DNA from: Nocardia sputorum
Lineage (GTDB): Bacteria; Actinomycetota; Actinomycetes; Mycobacteriales; Mycobacteriaceae
Length of the DNA stretch: 64,000 bases
NCBI RefSeq assembly: GCF_027924405.1
Contig: NZ_AP026978.1
Span: forward strand, 4,216,001-4,280,000
Direction: 5' to 3'
The notes beneath the pieces were generated by a model, which saw only the letters and a list, made by a program, of their open reading frames with translations, was not told the DNA's origin and made no database searches. The position numbers and the translations under genes were made by a program. Shown here in pieces: positions 36,826-46,335 of this stretch. Each line of letters begins with the position of its first letter. The stretch's first letter is position 1.

Positions 36826-38514
36826 ATGGCCACTGAGGGCGCGCGGGCCGTGCGGTTGCGGACCCAGGTTCTGCTGTCGCAGATCCTGGTCGTCGCGCTG
36901 ACGCTCGGTGTGGCGTTCGCGGTGTTCGGCTACCTCAGCGATCAGCGGCTGCGCGACGCCTACGGCCAGCGGGCGCTGGCCATCGCGCGCACCGTCGCGG
37001 CCGACCCGGTGGTGCGCGCCGAGGTGGCCAGATACGCGCCGGGCGCGGTCGCCGACGATCCCGGCGTGCGCCGCGACCTCGCCGCGGGTCCCCTGGAACG
37101 GCTCGCGGTGGACGCCACGCAGCACAACGGCGCGTTGTTCGTCGTCATCACCGACGACGCGGGCATCCGCCTCGCACACCCGGACGCCGGACGGCTCGCC
37201 GAACACGTCAGCACCGATCCGTCCGAGGCGCTGGCGGGCCGCGAGTCGATCACCGAGGAACGCGGCACGCTCGGCGACTCGGTGCGCGCGAAAGTGCCGG
37301 TGCTCGCGCCCGGCGCCGATCGTGTGGTCGGCGCGGTCAGCGTCGGCATCGCCACCGACGCGGTGCACGAGCAACTGCTCGGCGATCTGCGCACCGCGGG
37401 CGGGCTGGTCGCGGTGGCGCTCGCGGTCGGCATCGCCGGATCGATCCTGCTCGCCCGCCGGTGGCGCGGGCTGACGCTCGGGCTGGAACCGGACGAACTG
37501 GCCGAGCTGGTGCGCGGCCAGGCGGCGGTGCTGCACGGCATCGGCGGCGGCGTGCTCGCGGTCGACGCCTCGGGGCGCACGACGTTCGTCAACGACGAGG
37601 CGCGCCGGTTGCTCGGCATCGCCCCCGACATCGGTCGCCCGGTGGACGAGATCGGCCTGACGCCGCGGGTGCTGGAGGTATTGCGCGAACCCGACCAACC
37701 GCCCGCCTCGGCGACGGTCGGCGCGAACATCGTCATCGTCTCGGCGCGGCGGGTGAGTCGCGACGGGCACGATCTCGGCGCGGTGCTCACGGTGCGCGAC
37801 CGCACCGACGTGGAATCGCTGACCCGGCAGCTGGACGCGGTGCAGTCGATGAGCACGGTGCTGCGCGCGCAGCGCCACGAGTTCTCCAACAAGATGCACC
37901 TGGTCAGCGGGCTGCTGCACAGCGGGCGCGTCGAGGAGGCGGCGCGCTCGGTCGACGAACTGGTCGGGGCGGGCCCGCTCGGTCCCGCGACGCCGGGCAT
38001 CGACGCCATCCACGACGCGTACCTGCAAGCCTTCCTGGCCGCCAAGGCCGCGCACGCCAGGGAGAACGGGGTCGAACTCGCGCTCGGGCCCAACACCTGG
38101 GTCGAGGGCGACCTCACCGATCCGGTGGACGTGACCACCGTGCTCGGCAACCTCCTGGACAATGCCATGGAGGCGGTCCGCGACCGGGACCGGCCGGTGC
38201 GCCAGGTGGAAGTCGAACTGGTGCAGGAAGATTCGACACTGCACATCACCGTCGCCGACAGCGGCGACGGCGTCGCCCCCGACCTGGTCGACACACTGTT
38301 CGCCGAAGGTGTCTCGACCCGCGACGATCGCGGTGTCCCCGGCGGGCGCGGGGTGGGCTTGGCCTTGATCCGCCAGATCGCCCGCGCCCATGGCGGCGAT
38401 GTGCGCCTGTCGAGTCCCGGCGGCGGCCGTCCGCCGCTCACCGGCGCGGAGTTCATCGCCCGCATCCCGGGGGTGCTCATGGAAAGCGAGGTGTCGTGGC
38501 CACGCCGACCTTGA
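36826..38514 (+). CDS. CitA/DcuS-type sensor histidine kinase
   Basis: 562 residues from ATG 36826, which sits just before the first helix. Two membrane helices (about 12-34 and 180-200) enclose an extracytoplasmic PDC/CACHE-like sensor. A cytoplasmic PAS follows, then the H-box RHEFSNKMHLVSGLLHSGR (His about 354), the N-box VLGNLLDNAMEAV, G1 DSGDGV and G2 GGRGVGLALI. This layout is that of citrate/dicarboxylate sensors. It overlaps the response regulator gene by 19 bp and is divergent from an ABC importer, which may be its target. Confidence 0.88.
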   Translation: MATEGARAVRLRTQVLLSQILVVALTLGVAFAVFGYLSDQRLRDAYGQRALAIARTVAADPVVRAEVARYAPGAVADDPGVRRDLAAGPLERLAVDATQHNGALFVVITDDAGIRLAHPDAGRLAEHVSTDPSEALAGRESITEERGTLGDSVRAKVPVLAPGADRVVGAVSVGIATDAVHEQLLGDLRTAGGLVAVALAVGIAGSILLARRWRGLTLGLEPDELAELVRGQAAVLHGIGGGVLAVDASGRTTFVNDEARRLLGIAPDIGRPVDEIGLTPRVLEVLREPDQPPASATVGANIVIVSARRVSRDGHDLGAVLTVRDRTDVESLTRQLDAVQSMSTVLRAQRHEFSNKMHLVSGLLHSGRVEEAARSVDELVGAGPLGPATPGIDAIHDAYLQAFLAAKAAHARENGVELALGPNTWVEGDLTDPVDVTTVLGNLLDNAMEAVRDRDRPVRQVEVELVQEDSTLHITVADSGDGVAPDLVDTLFAEGVSTRDDRGVPGGRGVGLALIRQIARAHGGDVRLSSPGGGRPPLTGAEFIARIPGVLMESEVSWPRRP

Positions 38515-39167
38515 CCGTCCTGGTCGTCGACGACGACTTCCGGGTGGCGAACCTGCACGCCGGGATCGTGCAGGCCATCCCGGGTTTCACGGTGGCGGGT
38601 ACCGCCAACACCCTCGCGGCCGCGCGGGAACTCGTCGCGGCGGCGCCGATCGACTTGGCGTTGGTGGACGTCTACCTCCCGGATGGATCCGGCATCGACT
38701 TCCTCCGCGAGATCCGCTGCGACGCGATGATGCTCACCGCGTCGACGGAGAGCGACGCCGTGCGAGCCGCCGTCGCGGCGGGTGCGCTGGCCTACCTCGT
38801 CAAGCCGTTCCCGCACACCGAACTGGCCGCCCGGCTGGCCGCCTACGCCCGCTACCGGCGCATTCTCGCGGTGCCGCAGGTCGACAACGCCCGGGTGTCC
38901 GCAGCGCTGCACGCGCTGCGTCCCGCGGTCACCGCGAGCCCGGCGGCGACGGTGTCCTCCCCGACCAAAGAGGCTGTCCTGCAAGCGATCATCGATGCGG
39001 GTGCGCCGCTGTCCGCGGGCGAGGTGGCGAGCGCCATCGGCGTCTCGCGCGCCACCGCCCAGCGCTACCTGGCCGGGCTCGTGGCGAGCGGCACGGTGCG
39101 CATGAGCCTGCGCTACGGCACCACGGGACGGCCGGAACAGGAGTACTCCGCCGGACCGCAACGCTGA
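38496..39167 (+). CDS. CitB/DcuR-type response regulator
   Basis: 223 residues from a GTG with GCGAGG upstream, overlapping the kinase gene. The receiver domain has Asp-Asp at 11-13 (VVDDDF), phospho-acceptor Asp in LALVDVYLPDGSG (about 56), the conserved Thr in MLTAS and Lys in YLVKPFPH. The C-terminal helix-turn-helix (APLSAGEVASAIGVSRATAQ, then RYLAGLVASG) is of the CitB/DpiA type. Probable target: the divergent ABC importer or other organic-acid uptake genes. Confidence 0.87.
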   Translation: MATPTLTVLVVDDDFRVANLHAGIVQAIPGFTVAGTANTLAAARELVAAAPIDLALVDVYLPDGSGIDFLREIRCDAMMLTASTESDAVRAAVAAGALAYLVKPFPHTELAARLAAYARYRRILAVPQVDNARVSAALHALRPAVTASPAATVSSPTKEAVLQAIIDAGAPLSAGEVASAIGVSRATAQRYLAGLVASGTVRMSLRYGTTGRPEQEYSAGPQR

Positions 39168-39720
39168 GCAGGCGGTGCCGACCGCGCCCGGCGGGATGCG
39201 GCCCCCGCGCGGCACCTCCGCGCGCGCCGGGATGTGGCCCCGCCCGCGCTGCCTCTTGCGACTACCGGGCCGCCCCTTCCGCGCGCGATAATATGCCGCC
39301 TCGGCGAGCTGACGCCTCCGACCGAGCTCGCCAGTATGCCGCCTCGGCGAGCCGGCTATTCCGCGCTCGGCGGCGTGCGATCTCGACGGGCAGGCTATCC
39401 CGCGCCCGCCGGGATGCGGCCCTGGCGAAGTGACCCCTTTCGATCGCGCTGACCGGTATGCAGCCCCGGCGGCATGCCCTTCCGCGCCCGGCAGCATGCG
39501 GCCCTGGCGGTCTCCTCCTCCCGCACTCGGCGATGCACAGTCCACAGTCCCAGCGGCTGCCCCTCCCCAGCCGGCGGTACACAGACCCAGCAAGCTGCCT
39601 GCCACGCCCGGCGGCGTGCAGTCCCGGCGAGGTGACGAGTCTGCGCCCGGCGTCGGCAGGCCGACCCTCCTGCACCCGCGGTACGCGGTCCCACCGGGGG
39701 CCTGACTATTCCAGCGCGGA
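39168..39720. repeat. Intergenic array of degenerate GC-rich repeats
   Basis: About 550 bp between the response regulator and the Gfo/Idh gene is made of variants of a 40-50 bp unit. Recurring words are CGCGCCCGGCGGGATGCGGCC, CCCTGGCGAAGTGACCCC and TATGCCGCCTCGGCGAGC, each copied three or more times with changes. Read on the minus strand the units encode echoing peptides like AAYWRARSEASARRGG. Copies are diverged in both sequence and spacing and have several in-frame stops, so this is more likely a decayed repeat array than a gene. The first and longest word above is one base over the usual motif length only if GCC is counted. Confidence 0.55.
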
Positions 39721-39773
39721 CCACTACGAACGTGGCGATGCCTGCCGCGGTCGCCGGGCGGTAGCGTCGGGGC

Positions 39774-40823
39774 ATGAGCATCGTCGAGGTCGCCGTTCTC
39801 GGGTACGGCCTGGCCGGGTCGGTCTTCCACGCTCCGCTGATCGCGGCCGAGCCTCGGATGCGGGTCGCGGCCGTGGTCACCTCCTCGGAAGAACGCGCGG
39901 GCCAGGCGCGCGCCGAACACCCCGGCGTGCGCGTGGTACCGCGAGCCGAGGAACTGTTCGCCGCGCCGGACGGCATCGATCTGGTCGTGATCGCGACGCC
40001 GAACCGCACGCACGCGCCGCTGGCCGGGCAGGCGCTCGCGGCCGGGCTGCCGGTGGTGGTCGACAAGCCGTTCGCGGTCGCGGTGGACGACGCCGAAGAC
40101 CTCGTCGCACGTTCGGAACGGACCGGCCTGGCGTTGTCGGTCTTCCAGAACCGGCGCTGGGACGGCGACTTCCGGACCGTGCGCGAACTCGTCGAGACCG
40201 GGAAGCTGGGGCAGGTGCGGCGTTTCGAGTCGCGGTTCGAACGGTGGCGTCCGGTGCCGAAGGGCGGCTGGCGGGAGATCGGCACCGACGAGGAAGGCGC
40301 GGGGATCCTGCTGGATCTCGGCAGCCACCTGGTCGACCAAGCCGTCACCCTGTTCGGCCCGGTGGCCTCGGTCTATTGCGAACTGGACCGGCGGCGCGCG
40401 GGGATCACCACCGACGACGACGCGTTCGTCGCGCTCACCCACACCGGCGGCGTCCGCTCCCATCTGTGGATGAGCGCCGTCGCGCCGCAGCTCGGACCGC
40501 GCTTCCGGGTGCTCGGGTCGGAAGCCGGGTACGTCACCTACGGACTGGACCCGCAGGAAGACGCGCTCCGGTCCGGCCGCCGTCCGGGCGATTCAGCTTG
40601 GGGCACCGTTGATTCCGACCGCTGGGGCATGCTGGGCGCGGAGCCCGGATTCGCCCCTGTGCCGACCCTGCCCGGCGCGTATCCCGCGTTCTACGCGGCG
40701 ATGGCCGCGGCGCTGCTCGACGGCGCACCCGTGCCGGTCGACCCGCGCGATGCCGTCACCACCCTGCGCCTGCTGACGAAAGCGCGAGAGTCGGCGGCCC
40801 GCGGTGTGACCGTCACCGCCTGA
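39774..40823 (+). CDS. Gfo/Idh/MocA-family oxidoreductase
   Basis: 349 residues starting MSIVEVAVLGYGLAGSVFH, an N-terminal NAD(P)-binding Rossmann fold with GYGLAG. It has the family's VVVDKPFAVAVDDA (about 90-103, with the catalytic Lys of the EKP-like motif as DKP) and GAGILLDLGSHLVDQAV (about 175-191). The length and motifs fit YceM/GfoD-like dehydrogenases that act on sugars, inositols or related compounds. Substrate unknown. Confidence 0.87.
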   Translation: MSIVEVAVLGYGLAGSVFHAPLIAAEPRMRVAAVVTSSEERAGQARAEHPGVRVVPRAEELFAAPDGIDLVVIATPNRTHAPLAGQALAAGLPVVVDKPFAVAVDDAEDLVARSERTGLALSVFQNRRWDGDFRTVRELVETGKLGQVRRFESRFERWRPVPKGGWREIGTDEEGAGILLDLGSHLVDQAVTLFGPVASVYCELDRRRAGITTDDDAFVALTHTGGVRSHLWMSAVAPQLGPRFRVLGSEAGYVTYGLDPQEDALRSGRRPGDSAWGTVDSDRWGMLGAEPGFAPVPTLPGAYPAFYAAMAAALLDGAPVPVDPRDAVTTLRLLTKARESAARGVTVTA

Positions 40824-40909
40824 CCCGGGGCTGGCCACCTCCGCCGCGACTCGATAACGTCGGAGCCCGGGATCGGCCGGTCCGGTCGCTCGGCGGAGAG
40901 GAGACCCGA

Positions 40910-41800
40910 ATGGGTGCAACGGTTTTCGCGGTACTGCTGCCGCTGGCGCTGGCCTTGGTGATGTTCGGGCTCGGATTGACCCTGACCACCGAGGATTTCG
41001 CCCGCGTACTGCGGTATCCGAAAGCCGCGATGATCGCGCTGGTGTGCCAGATGGTCGTGCTTCCTGCCCTGTGCCTGGGCCTGATCTACCTGTTCGGCTT
41101 GGAAGGCGCCCTCGCCGCGGGCATGCTGCTGCTCGCCGCGTCCCCGGGCGGAGCGTCGGCGAACCTGTTCAGTCACATCGCCGGAGGCAATGTGGCGCTG
41201 AACATCACGCTCACCGCGATCAATTCGGTGCTAGCCGTGTTCACCATGCCGGTGGTGGTGGCGCTGTCCTACGCCTTGTTCCTTGACAGCGAGGGCTCGG
41301 TCGGACTGCGGCCGGAGAAATTCGCGCAGGTCTTCGCCATCGTGCTCGTGCCCGTCGCGATCGGCATGGTGGTGCACCGGCGGTTCGCGGAGTGGTCGCG
41401 CCGGATGCGCGGCGCGGTGAAGATCCTCTCCGTCGTAGTGCTGGCGCTGGTGGTCGCGGCCGGGGTGGGCTCGAACCTGGACACGCTGTCGGAGCACATC
41501 GGCGAACTGTCCGCGATCTGCTTGTCCTTCGCCGTGATCAGCCTCGCGGTCGGCTATTTCGTGCCCAGGGTCTTGCGCGTGGAAGCCGATCAGGCGATCG
41601 CCTCGGCCATGGAGATCGGCGTGCACAACGCGGCGCTCGCGATCGCGGTCGCCGCTTCGGTGCTGGACAACGAGACCATGGCCGTGCCGGGCGCGGTGTA
41701 CGGGGTCCTGATGAACATCCCGGCCGCGATCGCGGCGTATCTGCTGGCCAGGCGGGCGCGGCGGGAGCAGCCCGAGGCCGAGCCGAGCGTCGCGGGTTAG
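40910..41800 (+). CDS. Bile acid:sodium symporter (BASS) family transporter
   Basis: 296 residues, ATG after GGAGAGGAGACCC. About nine to ten helices. The first-half motif LLAASPGGASANLFSHIAGG (about 76-95) and the second crossing motif MEIGVHNAALAIAVAASVL (about 235-253) are the sodium-binding regions of the family. Bacterial BASS proteins import organic anions such as pantoate, pyruvate-like acids or bile acids. Substrate unknown. Confidence 0.87.
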   Translation: MGATVFAVLLPLALALVMFGLGLTLTTEDFARVLRYPKAAMIALVCQMVVLPALCLGLIYLFGLEGALAAGMLLLAASPGGASANLFSHIAGGNVALNITLTAINSVLAVFTMPVVVALSYALFLDSEGSVGLRPEKFAQVFAIVLVPVAIGMVVHRRFAEWSRRMRGAVKILSVVVLALVVAAGVGSNLDTLSEHIGELSAICLSFAVISLAVGYFVPRVLRVEADQAIASAMEIGVHNAALAIAVAASVLDNETMAVPGAVYGVLMNIPAAIAAYLLARRARREQPEAEPSVAG

Positions 41801-41887
41801 CGGGGCAGTGAGCTGCGCGGACAGGGACGCCGGGCGATGAGTAGCCTCTCGGAGGATCGACCTGATTCGAAGGGAGCCAGCTGCGCG

Positions 41888-43555
41888 ATGCAACCGCTCG
41901 GCACGAACGATCCGGCCCGGATCGGGGACTACCGTCTGCTCGGCGTGCTCGGTGCGGGCGGCATGGGCCGGGTCTACCTCGGCCGGAACGCGGGCGGGCG
42001 CACCGTCGCGGTCAAGGTCATCCGGCCCGACATGATCGATGCCGAGTTCCGTCAGCGCTTCCGGCGCGAGGTCGCCGCGGCGCGCCGGGTCGGCGGACAG
42101 TTCACCGCGCCGGTCATCGACGCCGACGTGGACGCCGATCCGCCGTGGCTGGCCACCGGGTACGTGGCCGGATTCGCGCTGGCCGACGCGGTCGACCGGT
42201 ACGGGCCGCTCACCGAGAACGCGCTGCTCGTGCTGGCGCACGGACTTATCGAGGCGTTGACCGCGGTCCACCGGGCCGGGGTGGTGCATCGCGACCTGAA
42301 ACCGTCCAATGTCCTGCTGGCCCTGGACGGCCCGAAGGTGATCGATTTCGGCATCGCCCGCGCCGCCGACGACAGCCGGCTCACCACCACCGGAAAAGTC
42401 ATCGGCTCCCCGGGATTCATGTGCCCGGAGCAGGTGACCGGCGATCCGGTCGGCCCACCCGCCGACGTCTTCGCCCTCGGTGGCGTCCTCGTGTTCGCCG
42501 CGACCGGCCACGGACCGTTCGGCGTGGGCGAGACGATGCAGATGCTGTGGCGGGTGGTGTACGAGGAGCCGCAGCTCGACGGCGTGCCCGAACGGCTGCG
42601 CCCGCTGGTGGCGGCCTGCCTGACCAAGGACGCCGCCGCACGTCCGACCGCCGACCAACTGCTCACCCAGCTCACCGCCCTCGGCATCCCCGACCGCGGC
42701 GGCTGGCTGCCCGCCCCGGTGCTCGAGGAGGTCAGCCGCCGCGCGGTGGAGCTGCTGAACCTGGATTCCGGCGCGTTCGACCACGTGACTCGGCCCGCAC
42801 CGGCCGATCCGGCGCGCACCGCCGACACGATGGTCGGCCCCGCCGCCTATCCGAACACGCACAGCGACCCCGGGCGATCGGTGCCCACGCGGATGCAGTA
42901 CCTGGGCTCGCCGCAGTCGTCTCCCACCTTCGTGGGACACCAGACGTACCCGCCCGCGCATCAGAGTTCGCCCCGGCTCGGCGCGGTCGCCGCTCCACCT
43001 CCCGCGCCCCGCCCCGGCCGCGCCCTGCTCGTCGTGGGCGCCCTGGTCGTCGCCGTCGCCGTCGCCGTAGCGGCGTTCGTGGTCGGCGCACAGTTACGGA
43101 ACGACGACGCGGACCGTTCGATCGCCCAGACCACCCGAATCGACAGCGCTCCTTCGACGGCTACCGCCACGCAGGCCGGTGACGCGATCACCACCACCAG
43201 CGGTCCCTCCGGCACAAGTGTTCCGAAGGCGTTTGTCGGCGAATGGAAAGGCGTGGCCCGTGACGTGCTCGCGTCCTTCGACATCGTGCTGACCATCAGA
43301 GACGGCACGGTCGGCGAGGAAGTCGCGCAGTCGTCGAACACCGGCAAACTGGGGGGCGAGCGCTGCGAGCGCACGGAGACTCTCACCGGCGCCACCGACA
43401 ACGAGCTGTCTTTCGTCGCGCGCCTCTCCGGCGGCTCGCCCACCTGCTTCGACAACGGCTCCACGTCGACGGTCAGATTGCAACCGGACGGCTCGGTGGC
43501 CTACCGCCTTTCCGGCGTTCTCGGCAACATCGAAGGGGTCCTGCACAAGAGCTGA
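41888..43555 (+). CDS. Receptor-type Ser/Thr protein kinase (PknB-like)
   Basis: 555 residues from ATG 41888; an upstream ATG at 41837 would add 17 polar residues. The kinase domain (about 12-270) has the glycine loop LGAGGMGRVYLG, VAVKVI lysine, catalytic HRDLKPSNVLL and metal-binding DFGIARA. A juxtamembrane Pro-rich stretch leads to one helix (about 376-398). An extracellular domain of about 110 residues with two cysteine pairs follows, different from PASTA. Ligand unknown. The domain may sense envelope state. Confidence 0.9.
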   Translation: MQPLGTNDPARIGDYRLLGVLGAGGMGRVYLGRNAGGRTVAVKVIRPDMIDAEFRQRFRREVAAARRVGGQFTAPVIDADVDADPPWLATGYVAGFALADAVDRYGPLTENALLVLAHGLIEALTAVHRAGVVHRDLKPSNVLLALDGPKVIDFGIARAADDSRLTTTGKVIGSPGFMCPEQVTGDPVGPPADVFALGGVLVFAATGHGPFGVGETMQMLWRVVYEEPQLDGVPERLRPLVAACLTKDAAARPTADQLLTQLTALGIPDRGGWLPAPVLEEVSRRAVELLNLDSGAFDHVTRPAPADPARTADTMVGPAAYPNTHSDPGRSVPTRMQYLGSPQSSPTFVGHQTYPPAHQSSPRLGAVAAPPPAPRPGRALLVVGALVVAVAVAVAAFVVGAQLRNDDADRSIAQTTRIDSAPSTATATQAGDAITTTSGPSGTSVPKAFVGEWKGVARDVLASFDIVLTIRDGTVGEEVAQSSNTGKLGGERCERTETLTGATDNELSFVARLSGGSPTCFDNGSTSTVRLQPDGSVAYRLSGVLGNIEGVLHKS

Positions 43556-43640
43556 AGGCCGGACGCCGGCGTCGCGCCGGGTGCCGTGCGCGGGAACGCA
43601 CGCCCGAGCGCGGTCGGCGGCGGGCGGTTAAGGTGCGGCG

Positions 43641-44435
43641 GTGGACAGAGCGGAATTCTTCGAGCGCGGCGCCTCCATCGCCGATCGTCTGACGACGACG
43701 CAAGCGCAACCGCCGTGGTGGCTGGTGGTGGCGGCCGCCGTGGTGGCGCTCGCGCTGGTGGGTTACACACCCGTCTGGCGGCTGACCCGCAATATCGTCA
43801 CCATCGCGCACGAAGGCGGGCACGCCCTGGTCGCGTTGCTGACCGGCCGGAAGCTCAACAGCATTCGCTTGCATTCGGACACCTCGGGTCTCACGGTGTC
43901 GAGCGGAAAACCGTACGGGCTCGGGATGATCCTCACCACGATGGCGGGCTATCCCGCCCCGCCGCTGCTCGGTCTCGGCTTCGCCGCGCTGCTGGGCGCG
44001 AGCCGGATCACGCTGATGCTGTGGACCGCCATCGCCCTGCTCGCCGCGCTGTTGATCAAGATCAGGAATGTCTACGGCGGCATCACGGTGCTCGGCCTGG
44101 GCGCGGTGGTCTTCGTCGTCTCCTGGTTCGGCACGGACACGCTGCAAGCGGGATTCGCGTATCTGGGCGCCTGGTTCCTGCTGTTCGCCGGGGCGCGGCC
44201 GGTGCTCGAGCTGCAGCGCAGCCGCTCCCGGCAGCAACGTGCCCGCTATCAGGAGGTCGATTCCGACGCCGATCAGCTCGCCCGGCTCACCCGGCTGCCC
44301 GGCCTGCTCTGGGTTCTCGTGTTCGGCGCCGTCGCCGTGGGTTCACTGCTACTCGGCGCGTGGCTGCTCGTCTCCGCCATCGCCGAGGTCTGCCTGCCCG
44401 GCACGCCCTCCGGCTCCTGCTTCGAGGCACGCTGA
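43641..44435 (+). CDS. M50-like integral membrane zinc metalloprotease
   Basis: 264 residues from a GTG. About six helices. The zinc site HEGGH is at His57-His61, in the N-terminal third after the first helix, and the second zinc-ligand region is probably GLGMILTTMAGYPAP (about 98-112). This is the M50B-like family of actinobacteria, which are probable site-2-type proteases. The gene follows a receptor kinase by 85 bp, and joint envelope signalling is plausible but unproven. Confidence 0.78.
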   Translation: MDRAEFFERGASIADRLTTTQAQPPWWLVVAAAVVALALVGYTPVWRLTRNIVTIAHEGGHALVALLTGRKLNSIRLHSDTSGLTVSSGKPYGLGMILTTMAGYPAPPLLGLGFAALLGASRITLMLWTAIALLAALLIKIRNVYGGITVLGLGAVVFVVSWFGTDTLQAGFAYLGAWFLLFAGARPVLELQRSRSRQQRARYQEVDSDADQLARLTRLPGLLWVLVFGAVAVGSLLLGAWLLVSAIAEVCLPGTPSGSCFEAR

Positions 44436-44576
44436 CCGCCGCACCGCCGGATCGGCTCGGTTAGGCTTCGATCCCGACCTGCGCCATCGCCTCACCCGCG
44501 GCCGCGGCGCATCGCCGAGCTCACCCCTATCGGCTATCCCGACACCAGATCGCGATTCACGACCTTCGGAGCCAGC

Positions 44577-45497
44577 ATGGCGGACATTCTCGCGCGCCCA
44601 TCGCATGCCCTTGCCCGGCACAGTTTTTCGGCATTGACGTCGGCCGTCGCAGTGCTGCTCGCCGCAATAACGCTCTCCCCGACCGCCTTCGCCGCACCGG
44701 CTGGCACGGCCTGCGGCACACCGTTGACTCCGGCCGAGACGGCCACGATCACGGAACTGTCCGACACCGGGACGCTGACCGGTTCCTCGCTGACACAACT
44801 AGAGCAGGCAGTCGACCGGCACCGGCGAATCACCGAGATCCTGGTCGCCCACCGCGACCTGCGCGGTGTGTTCGCCCTCGGCCTCGACGCGGTCGAGCAT
44901 GCCGCCGTGCTGCCGCTGCAACGCGATCCCGCGTCGTTCGACGACCCGGAATGGGCGCACCGGATCAGCCTCGAGCTGCTCTCGCGCTTCCTGCACACGG
45001 TGCATGCCGAATTCACCGGGGCGCCCGCCGACCCGCACTGGGCGCACTACTTCGCACTGACCCGTCGCTGCGAACTGTCCCCCGCGCGCGTCGCGATGGC
45101 CGGTTACAACGCGCATCTGACCGTCGACCTGTCCTACTCGGTCGCCGCGGTAGGCAGCACGACCGCCAACGCGCGCGACTATTACCGCATCGTCGACGCG
45201 ATCGCCCAGCACGGCGCGCTGATCGTCGAGGCGACCAAAGCCGTCTACGGCGGCGACCTCGGGCCGCTGTGGCGCTTCTACTTCGTCGGCGAGGGCTTGG
45301 ACCTGCTGCTGGGCCGGGGCGTGGCGACCGGTCCGTTGCTCCGGCTGGCCGACGCGGGCGCCAACGTCGTCATCTTCGCCAACGGCTTGGCGCTACAGGA
45401 TCCAGCCGCGGCGCCCGCCGCCGTCGCCGAGATCGACGCGTTGTGGCGCGCACTCGATCCGGCTTTCCAAGCCCTTTCGGATATCGGCGCGCTCTAG
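44577..45497 (+). CDS. Secreted DUF5995-family protein
   Basis: 306 residues. A signal peptide (about 1-40, cut near AFA-AP) precedes a helical domain with the DUF5995 features DVEHAAV-like segments, HWAHYFALTRRCELSPARVA and AGYNAHLTVDLSYSVAAVG (about 180-198). The conserved His/Asn/Asp residues suggest a metal site. No function is known for the family. Confidence 0.72.
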   Translation: MADILARPSHALARHSFSALTSAVAVLLAAITLSPTAFAAPAGTACGTPLTPAETATITELSDTGTLTGSSLTQLEQAVDRHRRITEILVAHRDLRGVFALGLDAVEHAAVLPLQRDPASFDDPEWAHRISLELLSRFLHTVHAEFTGAPADPHWAHYFALTRRCELSPARVAMAGYNAHLTVDLSYSVAAVGSTTANARDYYRIVDAIAQHGALIVEATKAVYGGDLGPLWRFYFVGEGLDLLLGRGVATGPLLRLADAGANVVIFANGLALQDPAAAPAAVAEIDALWRALDPAFQALSDIGAL

Positions 45498-45519
45498 CGA
45501 ACGCCTCCGGAGGCAGCGC

Positions 45520-46020
45520 TCACTCGTGCAGCGCCGCCACGGCTTGCCGGATCACTTCCCGGTGCGGTCGGGTCGCATCGACGGTGCGGCCGTACTCGTC
45601 GGGATCCAGCGGCTCCAGGGTGGCCAGTTGCGAAGCGAGCAGGCCCGGCGGCATAAAATGTCCCCGGCGCGCGGCCACGCGACGCTGGAGTTCGTCCCGG
45701 GGCACGTCCAGGTGCAGGAAGAACGCGTAGGAAGCGGACGCGCGCAGCCGGTCGCGATAGGCCCGTTTGAGGGCGGAGCAAGCGACGACGCCTCCCTGTC
45801 CGGATCGCTCGGCCATCCACGCGGCCAGCGCGTCGAGCCAGGGTTCCCGGTCGGCGTCGTCCAACGGGATCCCCGCCGCCATCTTCGCGACGTTCGCGGG
45901 CGAGTGGAAATCGTCGCCCTCGGCGTACTCGACCCCGAGCGCCTCGGCCAAGGCGGTGCCGACCGTCGTCTTTCCCGAACCCGTCACGCCCATCACGACG
46001 ATCACCGGCACCTCGTGCAC
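45520..46020 (-). CDS. gntK: Gluconokinase
   Basis: 166 residues, the usual size. P-loop VVMGVTGSGKTTVG (about 8-21), the EGDDFHSPANVAKMAAGIPL segment (about 35-54), DREPWLDALAAW and VVACSALKRAYRDRLR are the gluconokinase signatures. The enzyme phosphorylates D-gluconate to 6-phosphogluconate, feeding the pentose phosphate route. It stands alone on the minus strand. Confidence 0.92.
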   Translation of the reverse strand: MHEVPVIVVMGVTGSGKTTVGTALAEALGVEYAEGDDFHSPANVAKMAAGIPLDDADREPWLDALAAWMAERSGQGGVVACSALKRAYRDRLRASASYAFFLHLDVPRDELQRRVAARRGHFMPPGLLASQLATLEPLDPDEYGRTVDATRPHREVIRQAVAALHE

Positions 46021-46167
46021 TGGAACCTCCTTCCCGTACGGCGGCGGATCAGTTCTGCGCGTGGACTTGTCCCCGGCGACAACCTACCCGCAGGCCACTT
46101 CGTCCACCCGTGCGGTGACGATCGCCGCACCCGCCCGACAGATTTCGAATGCCGAGACAGTGCGATC

Positions 46168-46194
46168 TCGCAGAACTCCAAAAATATTCTGCGA
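46168..46194. promoter_or_regulatory. Inverted repeat, operator-like
   Basis: TCGCAGAA (46168-46175) and TTCTGCGA (46187-46194) form a perfect 8-bp inverted repeat around an AT-rich 11-base spacer, 148 bp upstream of gntK and upstream of a broken regulator. It may be an operator or a decayed control site. Confidence 0.35.
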
Positions 46195-46335
46195 CAAGTG
46201 TTTCGAGATAGCACGGACGACTGGACAGGAATTACCGAATGTTTGCGACGACGCCAGACACGGACCTGGTCCGACATCCGGACCGCGACCGCGGGCACGC
46301 CCCAGGCGCGGCCGGGCGCGGAATCTGAGCAGCGG

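Noticed and set aside
36960..40463. Minus-strand open frame of 1167 codons
   Set aside because: It lies opposite the kinase, response regulator, repeat array and Gfo/Idh genes. It is a GC-rich shadow frame with Arg/Gly/Ser-heavy composition.
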